Below are positions 10,737 to 23,700 of a stretch of DNA of 64,000 bases, in pieces. Location of the stretch: contig JAPWDM010000003.1 of assembly GCA_035578155.1 (NCBI GenBank), positions 18,378,916 to 18,442,915 of the forward strand, given 5' to 3'. A model generated the notes under the pieces. That model was given only the letters and a program-made list of their open reading frames with translations. It did no database searches and was not told the origin of the DNA. A program made the translations under genes and the position numbers. How positions within the stretch are numbered: position 1 is the stretch's first letter; the number at the start of each line of letters is the position of its first letter. The DNA comes from Brachynemurus nebulosus (taxonomy: Eukaryota > Arthropoda > Insecta > Neuroptera > Myrmeleontidae).

Positions 10737-11645
10737 TTGGAGTCATTTGTACACCAGTCACAGCTTAAGGCATGTAGTCAGTCAGTGTCCGTCGCCGAAC
10801 ACACACTGCATGTGTTAACAATGTTACCATTGTTACTTAAATTGGACAGCTTGGTCTGTCCCATAATACGTGTGTTGTGGTGGTATACAAAAAAATCGGT
10901 AACAAAGGTGCTAAAAATGTTTCAAGAGTGGTGTTATAGGAATCAGTTAATTGTAAATTTGCAAAAATCGGCACTGGTGAATTTTAAATTAAGACAATCA
11001 TATAATGAAAAGGTGGAAATTTGTATAGATCAGACAATACTAAAATCAACGAATCAAACTAAGTTTTTAGGTATTATTATAGACAGTAATTTAAAATTTA
11101 AAGATCAAGTAAATTTTGTATGTAAGAAACTGAATAAATTTTTATTTCAAATTAGAGTATTAAAAAAATATGTGAATCATGAACAGTTAATTATGTTTTA
11201 CTATGCATACGTTTACTCTACACTGAAGTATGGAATATTATTATGGGGAAGATCTGCGGAATCTAACCGAGCATTCATAATACAGAAAAAGATAATAAGA
11301 ACCATTTTCAAGATTCCAAAGAGGGAATCTTGCAAAAATTTATTTATAGAAAATGAAATTTTAACTTTTTATGGTATCTTTGTGTATGAATTAATAACAT
11401 ATATGAAAGAAAATAATTATTTTGTAGCGAAAGAAAAAATGCAGTATGATACGCGATATGAAAATTTATTCAGTTTCGCACACAGAACAACATTTTTTGA
11501 AAAGACTCCTTGTTACACAGGCTATAAAATTTACCAAAATTTACCTAAAGATATACGAACTGAGAACGTATATAATAAGTTCAAAGCTAAACTAAAAAAA
11601 CATCTAAATAGTAAAGTTCCGTATGAAATAGCTGAATTATTGTAA
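10737..11645 (+). pseudogene. 5'-truncated non-LTR retrotransposon, reverse transcriptase C-terminal part
   Basis: Open frame of 302 codons. Homology to the non-LTR (Jockey/CR1-group) polymerase protein begins near 10900 with LKMFQEWCYRNQLIVNLQKS, the region after the YADD palm. Then come TKFLGIIIDSNLKFKDQV (thumb), the typical FYYAYVYSTLKYGILLWG, and the C-terminal PKDIRTENVYNKFKAKLKKH. The catalytic FADD/YADD box and everything upstream are absent. The first ~55 residues look unrelated and are probably flanking DNA read in frame. No poly(A) tail is obvious after the stop. The absence of stops over ~250 residues suggests a fairly young insertion. The element cannot be autonomous. Confidence 0.82.
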
Positions 11646-14579
11646 TTGAAAATATGTATTATACGTGTCATATTATATGTACTTAATACTTATTGTAATC
11701 CTTTGACGTGCATGGTGGGGGAGATTTTACGTCACAAACTCATTACAAGTGGAACAGAGACATAGACCACCTAGTTTGTCCCCTTGTATGGACCGTATGG
11801 ACGGTATGAACCACAGAATAACACAGAACGAGCGGTAATATTAATTTTCTATACTACTGAAATCAGTGTAACGCTAAAGGATAAAAGATATCCCACCACT
11901 ACGTTATATATGTGCACGCGGAGTTGTGTGTGGTAGTGCGCTAAATGGTTATGTGTATGCGTGTCTTGTATACGCATATGTTAAAAAAATATATGATATG
12001 TATGCGCTACGTAGATGTACGTATACACGGTAACATAACACCAACAATATGACAACAATTGAAACACACCCATTGGTAGCTTGTAAGTCAATGACAACAT
12101 AGTTCTGTAAAACGCACATACTTGCACATAAGTGATTGCAGAAAAGAGACAGTTATATTCATTTGTTCTGTGGTATGAACAGTATGGGTGGTAGGCATAT
12201 CGCGCGTTTTCGTATCTGAAAAATCCCAATTTTTGGACACACAAACAAAACGTATTTAAATCTGTATCTTCATCACTATGAACTTAAGATTTATGCTAAT
12301 TAGACCCATTGATGTTGGCTACCTATATATATAAATATATATATATATAGATAAGTATATGTATAAATACAGTATTTAATATGATTTTTGTATGTCCTAA
12401 AACATGTAGTTTTTGATATACGAGGTTGAGACAGAAAACGCGCGATATGGCATATGGATGGCATGGGTGGTATGGATCATATGGACATACTTATTACTTA
12501 TTTATGTTAATATTTTATCATGTTTGTCATATTGTTTACCATTTTTCATACGATATTTATCATACTACTATGTTTATATAAAATTAATATTTAGTTAACA
12601 CGGAACTTATCAAATATTAAGCATATTGGGTGCATTTAACAATTTAACTAGTCTGTTGTACAAAATGGTTGTAAATTGTAATGATTATTATAACAAAATA
12701 ATTATATATTCGTACGATAACTGCGATAAGTGCGACATATATCTAAAAAAAAAAAACAAATTTTTTATATCTACGTTGATCTCTGTAGATTCAAATCATT
12801 TTTTCCTGTGTTCAATTAAAATCTATTTTTTTCTCAGGTACCGCGTAGTATAGTTAAATAACAATAAAGTTCAGAGATGTAGTAATTTAAAATTTATTGA
12901 ATCAAAAGATTTTCCTAATAATAACTACGCCATCATTTTATAATTTATATGTTTATAGGTAGAAGGATATGAATGAGATAACAAAATTTATCTATCATAA
13001 ATTTTTATATTTTATTGATTATATTAAATTTAATAGATAACTACTATATAAAATTATCTAACCGTTTTAATTTTATCAATCAAAAATAAAACCATCGAGG
13101 TAACTTTAAATTACGAATAAAATACAGTATTCGGAAATATAAATTAATAAAAATAAGTACATGAAAAAATTATATAATTGTCCAAGTAAGAACTTTTTTT
13201 GAATTATTAAAACATATCTAAGTAAATAAAAAATAAAAAAAAAAATTACACATAAACCCATTTTGAAACTTTTTGAGATCGCATTTGCAATAATAAACTT
13301 ATACGTAGGTAATTTAAAAATATGTATAAATTACGAAATTACCAAATCTTTATCGCATTATAAGAAAAAAAATTATATGATTATTTTTTTTTTAAATCGT
13401 AACTACAAATTAAAAAAAAAAAGTTATTATTTTTTAATCAGCTTTGAAGCATTTTTAATTATTACAATATTTTAAAATTTTTAATTAAACCTTAATTTTA
13501 CCCAGCGTCAGTGATTAAAGCTTAAATAATTTCAAAACTATACGCAACATATCGTTTTCAGCAGAATTGTACGCAACAGGAGCAATATATATGAAATTAA
13601 TTTGAAATTAAACGAAAGTCTATTTTGTTTTCTTAGCAAAGTAAAATTATTTCCCTAAGAAGTGTACGTGATATACTTAAGAAGTTAAAAGTCTCTTTTA
13701 TCCACAGTTTCAGTGCTAAAATAGACTAAGAATTTTCTAAGTCTATTTTTAAGCGTAAGGGTAACGACACTTCATTTCCATTTCAAAAATACTCACTAAA
13801 TTTATGTGGGTATAATATACCCAATTATAATAATTGCGTTTCACTGGTTCACGACAACGCTACTAGGTTAAAATTTTGATAAGACTGATTTGATAATATC
13901 GTTTTCGGCACGTATCGCATGTGCCATTGTCGATCAGACCCGAATTGTAAAATCGGTAACAAGCCGATTCTCGAAAATACAATGAATACGACCAATACAA
14001 TTTCTCACATTTAAATAACAATTAAATAAATTCACGAAATGTAATTGTATTTGAAATGTATTTTTGTTAAAAATAGCATAAATATGTACTTGATATATGT
14101 TCCGATCAATTGTTATTCATTAAGTTAAAAATATTTTTGTAATTTCATGTAAATTTACAAAAAATACCTAGTTATATTTGAGCACATATTTTATATTTGA
14201 CAGTATATCAATTAACTTGTGTTTTTGTATGTATCAACACTAAACAATAATAGGTAAGTATTTTAATTTAAATAATATTTTATTTGTATTATAATAATAT
14301 ATGATTTATTTGTATATTTATTGTTTTTAAATAAAATAATTAGAAAAAATTTGCGCAAGTTATTTAAATGAAAATCGATAATAAAAATTATTTTAAAAAA
14401 TTGTTTATATTATAAATTATGTATAATTTAATAAATTTTCATCAGTGTAATTGTTATCACTTAACGGTTAATTCATTGTTATCTACATTTTAAACAATTG
14501 TTGAAAATATCGGTGAATTTTAAATGTGAAAATATTTTACAAAATATTTACAGTTATTTGATTTTAATATTCCAGAATC
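11646..14579. other. Intergenic region upstream of MEAK7
   Basis: No gene seen. It contains CATATCGCGCGTTTT at 12197-12211 mirrored by AAAACGCGCGATATG near 12436-12450, suggesting a small foldback. There is an AT dinucleotide tract near 12325-12350. From 12600 to 14500 the sequence is AT-rich and unremarkable. The MEAK7 5' UTR probably starts here: TATTCCAG immediately before AATCATGG could be the acceptor of a 5'-UTR intron. Confidence 0.5.
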
Positions 14580-14711
14580 ATGGGAGTAAATAATAGTAAA
14601 CGTTTAGCAGCAAAATGTTCATTTTTAACGAAAGAGGAACAAATTATTGTCAGTCAATCGTTTCGACTTGTTTCGAAAAATTCGGAGAAAATTAAAGAAG
14701 ATGATTTAACT
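14580..14711 (+). CDS. MEAK7: MEAK7 exon 1
   Basis: Residues 1-44, beginning at the ATG that gives the myristoylation-type MGVNNS start. It ends at a weak donor GTAATT in phase 0; the next intron is only 66 bp. Confidence 0.88.
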
Positions 14712-17700
14712 GTAATTTTTTCTTAATAAATTTCTCTTTTGTGTTCTGTTAATCTTTATAAAAAATATTAATTGTAGAAATTATGGGGGCCACAAATGGA
14801 TAGTCGTTTAATGCAATATATAACAAATTTCCTATTTGGACGGGCACAAGCACGACAACAGACGGTTGAATTTGAAAAATTTGCTGAAATGTATGTGTTT
14901 TGTATACGCGGTACGGTGGATGAACGATTGCAAGTGCTGTTGAAATGTTTGGGGAAAACGGATCCAGAAAGTCCAATTGATGTTACATATATATTAGTTA
15001 AAGAGGTATGATTTAAGTGTAAATACCTTGAATATCTAAAAAGAATTTCAAAAGTAGCGCTAAAATGATTTGTGATGTAATCGTTCGTTAAGTACAGGTC
15101 ATCTCACTCTGATATGAGATTATTCCGTTCACACCGATGGGAATATGGTGAACATATTTTCTGTCTTTTTAGCTTTTCGTAGAGGCTAGTACGAAAAGCT
15201 ATTGATTTTGGTCGGTCATACATTTGGTCAAGAGTGGGAGTATTTTTTAATTTTTACTTTCCCGTCTATACAGACTGAACAAATAGGGTTTTCAACGGAC
15301 CTTGACGCTTTAGGGTTTAAGGAATCCACTGAGCTAAAAATATCAGACATGAAAGATATTAAACAGAAAGAGATATTAAAGATATAAAATTTGGACACAT
15401 TTTTGTTCACTGGTTCTTTCCGAAAAAATTGGAAAACCTTTTTTCTTTTTTCCCCGAATCTTGGTGTTAGGAAAGGTCTCAATTATTTCAAGGACAAAAT
15501 TTCTTTTTCAGAAGACGCGTGACTTAAAAGAATTTTAAGTTTTGCGTTTTTTCGTTCCTTATTTCTAGGTACCGGGTTTCTTCGGACAGGTCAGGACCGT
15601 ACTTATTTCAATAAAATTTTGCAACTAAATTACGTTAAATTATGCACATTTGAATGAATATAATTGGTCAAAAATTACATTTTTCATCATTTAGAATACT
15701 AACAGCATTTTTTATGTGACGAAAGTAAGAAAATTCAAAAAATCGGAAAAATTTTTTGTAAAATATATTGAAAAGTTGTTGAATATTTAGACGGTCCACT
15801 ATAATAGCTAAGACGTACGTATTTACTAAGATTTTTTATTTTTGAAAAACAAATTTTTAACAAGCAACTATACTTCTATCTCTCAAAATTGAAACCAATA
15901 AAAAAAGATGAATTTATTTAATTTAAATGACATGTCACATAAATCACATACATAATATAAACAAAAATACTTTTGATAGTCAATTAAAATTACAGTGGCA
16001 CTTTACAATTGTGTAGGTAATAGATTAAAGAAAAAAAAGGATGTTTACATAAAATACGTATAAATAATATTTTGATACACATATGTATGTGTGTGTATGT
16101 AACTTGTGTACGTTGTTTTTATGAAAATATTTTGAACTTTTAGTCACATTGAGTGCAATATGTATACCTGCATATGCTAAAGACGAAACTGTCTGATCCG
16201 AAAGAAATCCGATACCTGCTTTATCAAAATTGGAAATTTTACAGCAAGGTGTAGAAGTCGTAGTGTACCTTTAATTAGTATTCGACTTTTTTTTAAATAG
16301 AGTCACAGTGGTTGGGGGTGGCTTGAAGAAATATGAACTTTCTCACTTGGGGCAAACGGGGACAAAATTTTGTAAATTTTATAGAAATTTCAATTTGCAA
16401 CAACTTTGTTCTCGATAACTTCCCTTAAAAATATCCCCGTCTAGTCTTAAAAACACAAAATAAATTTTGATTCTTTAACCCTTGAACAGAAAGTGATCTT
16501 TTTATTAAGGTTCCAAAGAAATTACACCAAGTGTCACAGCCAATAAATGAATTCCACAATGAGTTGAAATCGAATTTTTATGACAACTCCAATCATATTA
16601 TATTCAATGATGATATTACAGATAATTCAGTTGGCTTTGTTTCCGTAATGAACGATGACATTATAAAATTTAATAATCTATTTTTTTTTTTTTTAATTTA
16701 GTCGAATTTTTTATTTTAGTTTGTTGAATCGATTGTTTCCACATTTATGAAAATTCAAAAATTAAAAAACACCAAACAGTACCAATCGTGGACATCGCGT
16801 GGCTCATTTAGTTCACCGCAAAACGTGCAAAAATTTGCGGAAAGTTTAACGTACGAATTAGCGGTGAATACACAAGCAATCACCGAAGAGAATCTTAGTA
16901 AATGGATAGGAAATTGTGCCATATTAGGAATACTATTACAACACGTTTTCAATCATCTATATCATATAACGCACAAAGATAAGGAGAAAGAAAAAGAGAA
17001 AACACAAGGTAATTGATTTTTAATTCTTTTTTTTTAATTTTACATTTTTACGCCGATATTTAATATCGAATATTGAGTTTTTGTTAAGATATTAAGATAA
17101 AACAAATGACACCTCAAACATCGGGTTAGCTAAAACTATGGAAGAAGGAAAGGTACTGATCAACCAAAATACTGATCAACATATTATGAATGTTAACGTG
17201 CTTATAATGAATGACGCTATTTTGTAAATAAACAGTAACGGTTTTATTGTAATCAAAACATTGCCATTGCTTTTAAAATAATATATTATTTAGTATATTT
17301 TTATTATAATTGTGATTTCTATATAAAAACATAAACAATTAATTAATTACTTTCAATATCATCTGTTTTATTTGATTCAATAATCCACTCCTTAAGAATG
17401 CTGTTCGACTATTTTATCAGTAAATTTTTCGAATTATTAATTGTCTACTAAATCATTCTATTTTTTAACGGTGCTTAAAAAATATTATAAATTACTATAA
17501 AGTGAAAACAAACATTGCTCAAATCGATTTTTGTAAAAAGATTACGTTTTGGCTTATAGTTGATTATACTCTTCTTGATAAGGGTAGACACAAACATAAA
17601 TAAAACTATACATTTATTAAATTATCATTTTATTAATAAATAAATAAATACAAACAAAATACATAATCTTAAAGTTAAATTTTTATATGTTCATTAATTT

Positions 17701-20700
17701 TACATAAAAGACGCCACTGAAATGAAGTGTCAATTTAACCTATATTTTAATTTTTACATAATTTTATTTTTTACAATATTTTTAAGATTTTTGTCGTTAT
17801 TATCACATATTTAAAATAAAAAACGAATTCCTTATTTACGTCGAGTAATTCCCTTTTCGGTATTTCCTTTATGTAATGCCAAAATTGGTATTTTACCACT
17901 TATTATAAATCTGTTTTTTAAATTAAAAATTTAGAAAAATTAACAAGTTTTCGCTAGAAATGGTTGCATTTATTGATAAATACAATATTTACTTACCCAA
18001 ATATCATATTTGTATATCGCAAAGTTCATTATTGCAAAATAATAATTTTTTCCACCAAGACCAAATAAGCACACCTTCGATAGCGTGTTAACGTGTATAT
18101 CCTATTCTTTTGTTTCGTATTTTTTGTGGCACATTCAAAGGAATCTACATATTCATTCTAACATATTATATTACATCTTGTCTCTCTTTTAATACATTGG
18201 TTCCATCCATATTCTTCTATATCAATGGCTAGAACTCACTCTATCTCTTTATAGATCAATTTCTATTTTATCAGCGCTGTCATCTTTATTATAATTTTGT
18301 TATAGTATTAAAAAGAATAATTTTAAATATATTTCAATTCTAGGAACTGCATATTATTCGTCAGAAGAACAGCAGGAACAGACACACGAACGGGATAAAG
18401 AGAAAAATTTAATCCCATTCTGTCGTGGACTCGATTTAATACCATCTTATCCCAGTTTGTTAGATTTAAATCAATTGGTATTTATCAACGCTAATTTACC
18501 ACCGGAATATCGATACGAGTGGCGATTTCTCTTTTCGAGTGAAATACACGGTGAATCATTTTCAACATTAATCGGTAAGTTCCGTTAGTAATCGGACCCA
18601 TTCGGATGGGGAAAATAAACGCTTTGTTATCGTTGTTTGTAGGTCGCATAATCAATCAAGGGCCTTCCGTGTTAATCATTGAAGATAAAAATGGTTATAT
18701 GTTTGGTGGATTTGCGCCGGAATCGTGGAATTTAAGTCCAAATTGGGTGGGCAATGAGAATAGCTTTTTGTTTACGTTAACGCCAAAAATGCGCGTTTTC
18801 AATAGTACTGGATATAATGATCATTATCAGTACTTAAATTTAAATCAGCAAACAATGCCAAATGGCTTGGTGAGTAAAAAATCGTTGCCTAAATATATTT
18901 TGGAAATACTATAATTTTTAAATGGTATAATCACAGTATAAATAAAAGATTATTAGCATAGGCAGTAGCGAAACGCACTTTCTATCCTTTTTTGATATAA
19001 GTACAAACAATTATGTATGTCCTTTTTTACTTATGTGATTGTATGTGTTTGTAAATGTGAGATTGAGGGTTGATAATGGTCATGTTAAATTATATGAACA
19101 ACTAAAAGCAACTTTCTTCAAAATAAATTGAGCAAACGCGAAATTGATGACAGTATTCAACACGAGAATTTAGATCGTCACGACCTATTAGCACCAACCA
19201 CTGTCGAAATCGAAAATATTAGCTGAATTATTATAAAATATTAATAATTATTTATTATTTAACGTATTTTTACATAAGCATTCAAATTATAATGATACTT
19301 ACAAATTTGCATTAAACGGCACTCAGAAAAAACAAATTGAAATTTTGTTTCGAATGATTTAAACAAAATTTAGCAGCACAAGAGTTATCACCAGACATTT
19401 TAAGCCACCATAATAATTAAATACATATCAGAAATATCCTACAGATCACAAAACACACTAAAATTAAAAGGAAATATCAAAAATAATTGATGACAAGCTT
19501 TAAATAAAAAAATTTTATGACAGTTAAAATTCTACTGCCATCGTTGTTAAAAATTTTAAAAAAGTCAGTGAAACTTAGACAAAACTAAATAATTTACATA
19601 ATTTTCAACTGTAAATTTGCACAAAATAATTTGACCTGCAAATTTATTTTTCTAAAATAAATTTACTTTAGTGATGATATTTTCACTGTATTATTATTAT
19701 GCATAATGTTATGCATTAATTAGGTACATAACATGGATAACCCTTTGGAATTTTTGAATTCCAAATGACACTCTTACGTCATCTCGTTTCGTAACTGTTT
19801 GTGAAACAAACTATTATTTAAACTGTGGTATAATAATCATTCTAAAAATTATACTATTTTCAAGATAAACTATTTTCTTACAAGGTATGGTTCAATTTCA
19901 ATTTTAGTGTATGGGTGGCCAATTCGACTATTGCGGATTATATTTAGACCAAGATTATGGTAAAGGTCACACAAGCGAAACTTGTACCACGTATAAGAAT
20001 TATTTTCAAATGTCGTATCAAAAAGAATTTACGTATAGCCATTTAGAAGTGTGGGGCTTGGGACAACCGCCAGTCTCATCACAAGTAAGTTTTTTTGATT
20101 TAAATTTTGATCGAACGCTTTTTGATATGGGCAGTTCTCGTTCATCACTTTACAATATTCACCATTTATCGACATCTGCTCTAGATAAAGAAACTTCAGC
20201 GTTTCTTTGTCACTATTGTGATTCAACTGCTAATATTAATCATATTAACGGGAAAGATTGGGAAAGTGATTAAATTTAACTCTTTACGCTGCTTCTGTTT
20301 CCGCTTTTGTGTTGAATTGTTGCTGATAAAAAAAATCGCATGGAGTACAAAGAGTTAAAAACTGTATTTTTAGAAAAATTTCAATTTTGTATAACGTAAA
20401 AGCCCGTATATCGGAACACTATTTTTAGGTGTGTAATTAAACTGGCTTATAAAAATTGACAAATAAATTAAACATCCATTTTTTTTTCTTAATAAGCATG
20501 AAACAAAGTTTTTTTAATCCAATGAATATGCTTTTAAAAAATACAACCCAAAAATTTTTATTTATTAATGTTTTTCTTTTACAAAATGTCGACATCTATA
20601 TCCAAACAGAGAAATATTAATGACACTAGAAGTTGGTAACCGATATACAAACAGACGTGTAATCTGAGTAATATAATACATAGAGTGACATCTACACGTC

Positions 20701-23700
20701 AAAGTAGGAAACACAGAATGGTTTAAGTATCAGACGTAAATAAACAATCAAAATACTGTATTCAACAAAAATTGTTTAATATATTATATATATATATATG
20801 TATTTATTTAATTAAGTAAGGAAACATTAAATGTGAGGTGAATTTAAATTGAAAAATAATCATTCTATTAATAATAATTTTTGTTATCAGAGGTTTCTTT
20901 CAGAAATAACTTCATTAATATACATATAAATGTCAAAACTGTTCGGACATACGATCGCGTTCCGATATAGGGGCTTTTACGTTATATTTTAAGATTTTAT
21001 TTTTGTACTTAACTATTTTTTTATTTTTAACTTTTCTTTTCTGCTTGCAAAAGTTCTTGAAAATTATTCGACAGGATTTTAGAGTTTTGAAAAAATTAAA
21101 TATTTTAACGTTTAAAGCAATATATAATATATTCTTAATCGGGACCACAGAAAGTGCCAAATTCATTAATGAACAACTGATTTTTTCTTTTCAAAAAGAG
21201 ATATTAGTATAAATAGATAAATATTATATTTTATAACAAGCAATGAAAGTGGCTAATATTGTATAAATTTATGCAAGTTATAAACTATATTTTTTAGGCG
21301 ACCGTAGAAATGTAATAATTTTAAAAATAATGAAATTTCGGTTAGAACATAATATATAATAAGCTGCCGAGAGATGGCAACACTTTAGATATGGTCGTCT
21401 AAATAAGTGATATTAAAAATTTAAAAAAAATTTATTAAATATGACGTGTTTTAATTTAAAGAGTTTACCAAAGAAAATAATTGATATTTTTAATTCTATT
21501 TGTGGTATAAAAGAGAAAAAAAAACCTATTATTTTTTCATATTTGTATTAAAAGTTCTTCAAAGGCGTGAAAATATCTTATAAATAAATTTTAAGAAAAC
21601 AATTTTTTATACCGTACTTGCAATAATACTGCTGATGTTGATAATTTGAATTTTGATTTTTGAAAATGAAATTTTATATTATTGTAAATACTATTGCTTA
21701 AAAAATGACAGCTTGCATTTTCAAATAAAAATGCTGTATATTTGCTTTGCTTAAAAATGTATTAACAAATTAATCATGTATTATGTGTTAAATATTTAAT
21801 AAAATGTGTTAAATAATTAAGTACACCAGTGCGTTTAGTCCAATAAAGAAAATAAAAATTAAAAACAGAAATTAGCAACTAGTGAATGGAATTTTGCATG
21901 CAGTTATGTTTTAGACAGTTCCCGTAATGAATGACCTTAAAGGTAAAATTTATCACGTAAGGAGTAACGCCATCTAGTGACTTTGCTTAAACTTTAACTT
22001 CTTAACTATTCATAACACCGTCAATATCCCTAACACGATTTTACTATAACACACTTTGTGTTTACTATTTTTTTTTGACTGTGACAGAGCTATTTGTCAC
22101 AAAGTACTAATGTTGTATAAATTTTTCTAACATTAGCAGCCGTCATTTCTTTAAATAATTAGCTTTATTTAATTCTTATGGTACATTTCTGTTTTCAGCA
22201 AGTGTGCAAATTTTAATTGGTGTTTCAGAATATTACACAATTTAGTTTTTAGTTATAGTTATTCATATAAATGTCATCGAAAAATAGATCAACTTTTATG
22301 TGTAAATGTACAGGGTAATTCCATGGTCACTTACATTACAATTTGATTTAAAATTGGGATTAATATCTTTTGAATTTTCGTATTTAATGAGTAAATCCAC
22401 TAAAATTAAATTAAATCAACTACGATTTAAACTTTTAAATAAAGGAAATCAAACAACAAAAATGCATATAATTTTTTTTTTATACAAGATAAAGTAGGTG
22501 GTCACTTACATTACTCAAAAAGGAAAATAATTTTTCATCTTTTATACAATGAGAATTTTTTGCTCTTTTTTGATAACAAACAGCTTCATTTAAATAAATT
22601 TAAACAAATAATGTTTCAATAAATTATTTTAATAAGAAATTTCATAACTCATTATATATTTTTGATAAAAATGTAATTTTTAGTCGGTTACTTACATTAC
22701 ACCCTCTTTGGTCACTTACATTACAGTCACTTTAAAACAAGTTTTATTAAAAAGTAAGTAGTTTATTAGTTTGATTTTTTGGAAAAAATGATAGATAACA
22801 AAGATAAAAGTTTATTTTTAGTAATTAAAAAAACGTCTGTCGGTTTTGATAGCCTCCATTACTCGAATTTGTAGCTTGACAAAAAATCAAAATAATACTC
22901 AAAACGAGTATAATAATTATTTCAGCAGAAAGAAAAATGTAAATTTAGCTGTATTTTAATATTCACTTGAAAAAAATCACAAGTTACGGTAATTTTTTTT
23001 ATTAAGTAAAAAATTTTTAAGCTAAATTTACAGAATAAAGACAATTACAGGTAAAAAATAAAATAAAAAAACGTTGTAATCAGTTATTTAGTCTTTTGAG
23101 TATCAAGTAGGCATGATATTGATTAATAAATATTCATTTTTTAATTTTTACTAAAATTCCATCTTTTCATGGAATTGTCCTACAAATAAATCTACAGGGT
23201 GGGGCAGGGAAGTATCCCTAACTTTGAAGGTAAATTAAAAAAAAACGAAAAGTGTTAGAACAAAACTTTATTGTGGCATCAAAAGGGTACAGATGGAAGT
23301 TAATTCTTACTTTGTTTTAAACAATACATCATTCAAGTGATGTCCCTCATTGTCAACACACTGATCTAGTCTATCTGATTAAAGTTTCACATGCCTGTAC
23401 TCGTTGTTGCCAGTCCCGTTGTGTGAGTTCTTGAACGATGACCATCTTGTATGGATGGAAGTGGAGTTCTTCGTGGAGAATACGACGCACAGTGCGATTA
23501 GACAATGCAAGGGCGGATGCATGCTTGCGGGCAGAACGCTTAGGAGACTGCAAGATCGATCTTCTGACACGGTCAATGTTTTCTGGAGTTCGGACAGTTC
23601 TCCGAGCCCCAACTCTCTTTTTCACTACACTACCACATGCACGGAAGTTTTCCATCCACAACAAAATGGATTTGCGGTCAGGAACAGGGTTGCGAGGGGG

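Noticed and set aside
10737..10900. First ~55 residues of the retrotransposon frame as part of the protein
   Set aside because: No resemblance to the palm region expected before LKMFQEWC; the YADD box is absent. More likely flanking sequence read in frame.
18606..18642. ATG at 18606 as a separate gene start
   Set aside because: It lies in the 68-bp intron between MEAK7 exons 4 and 5; the coding similarity starts at 18643 after a good acceptor.
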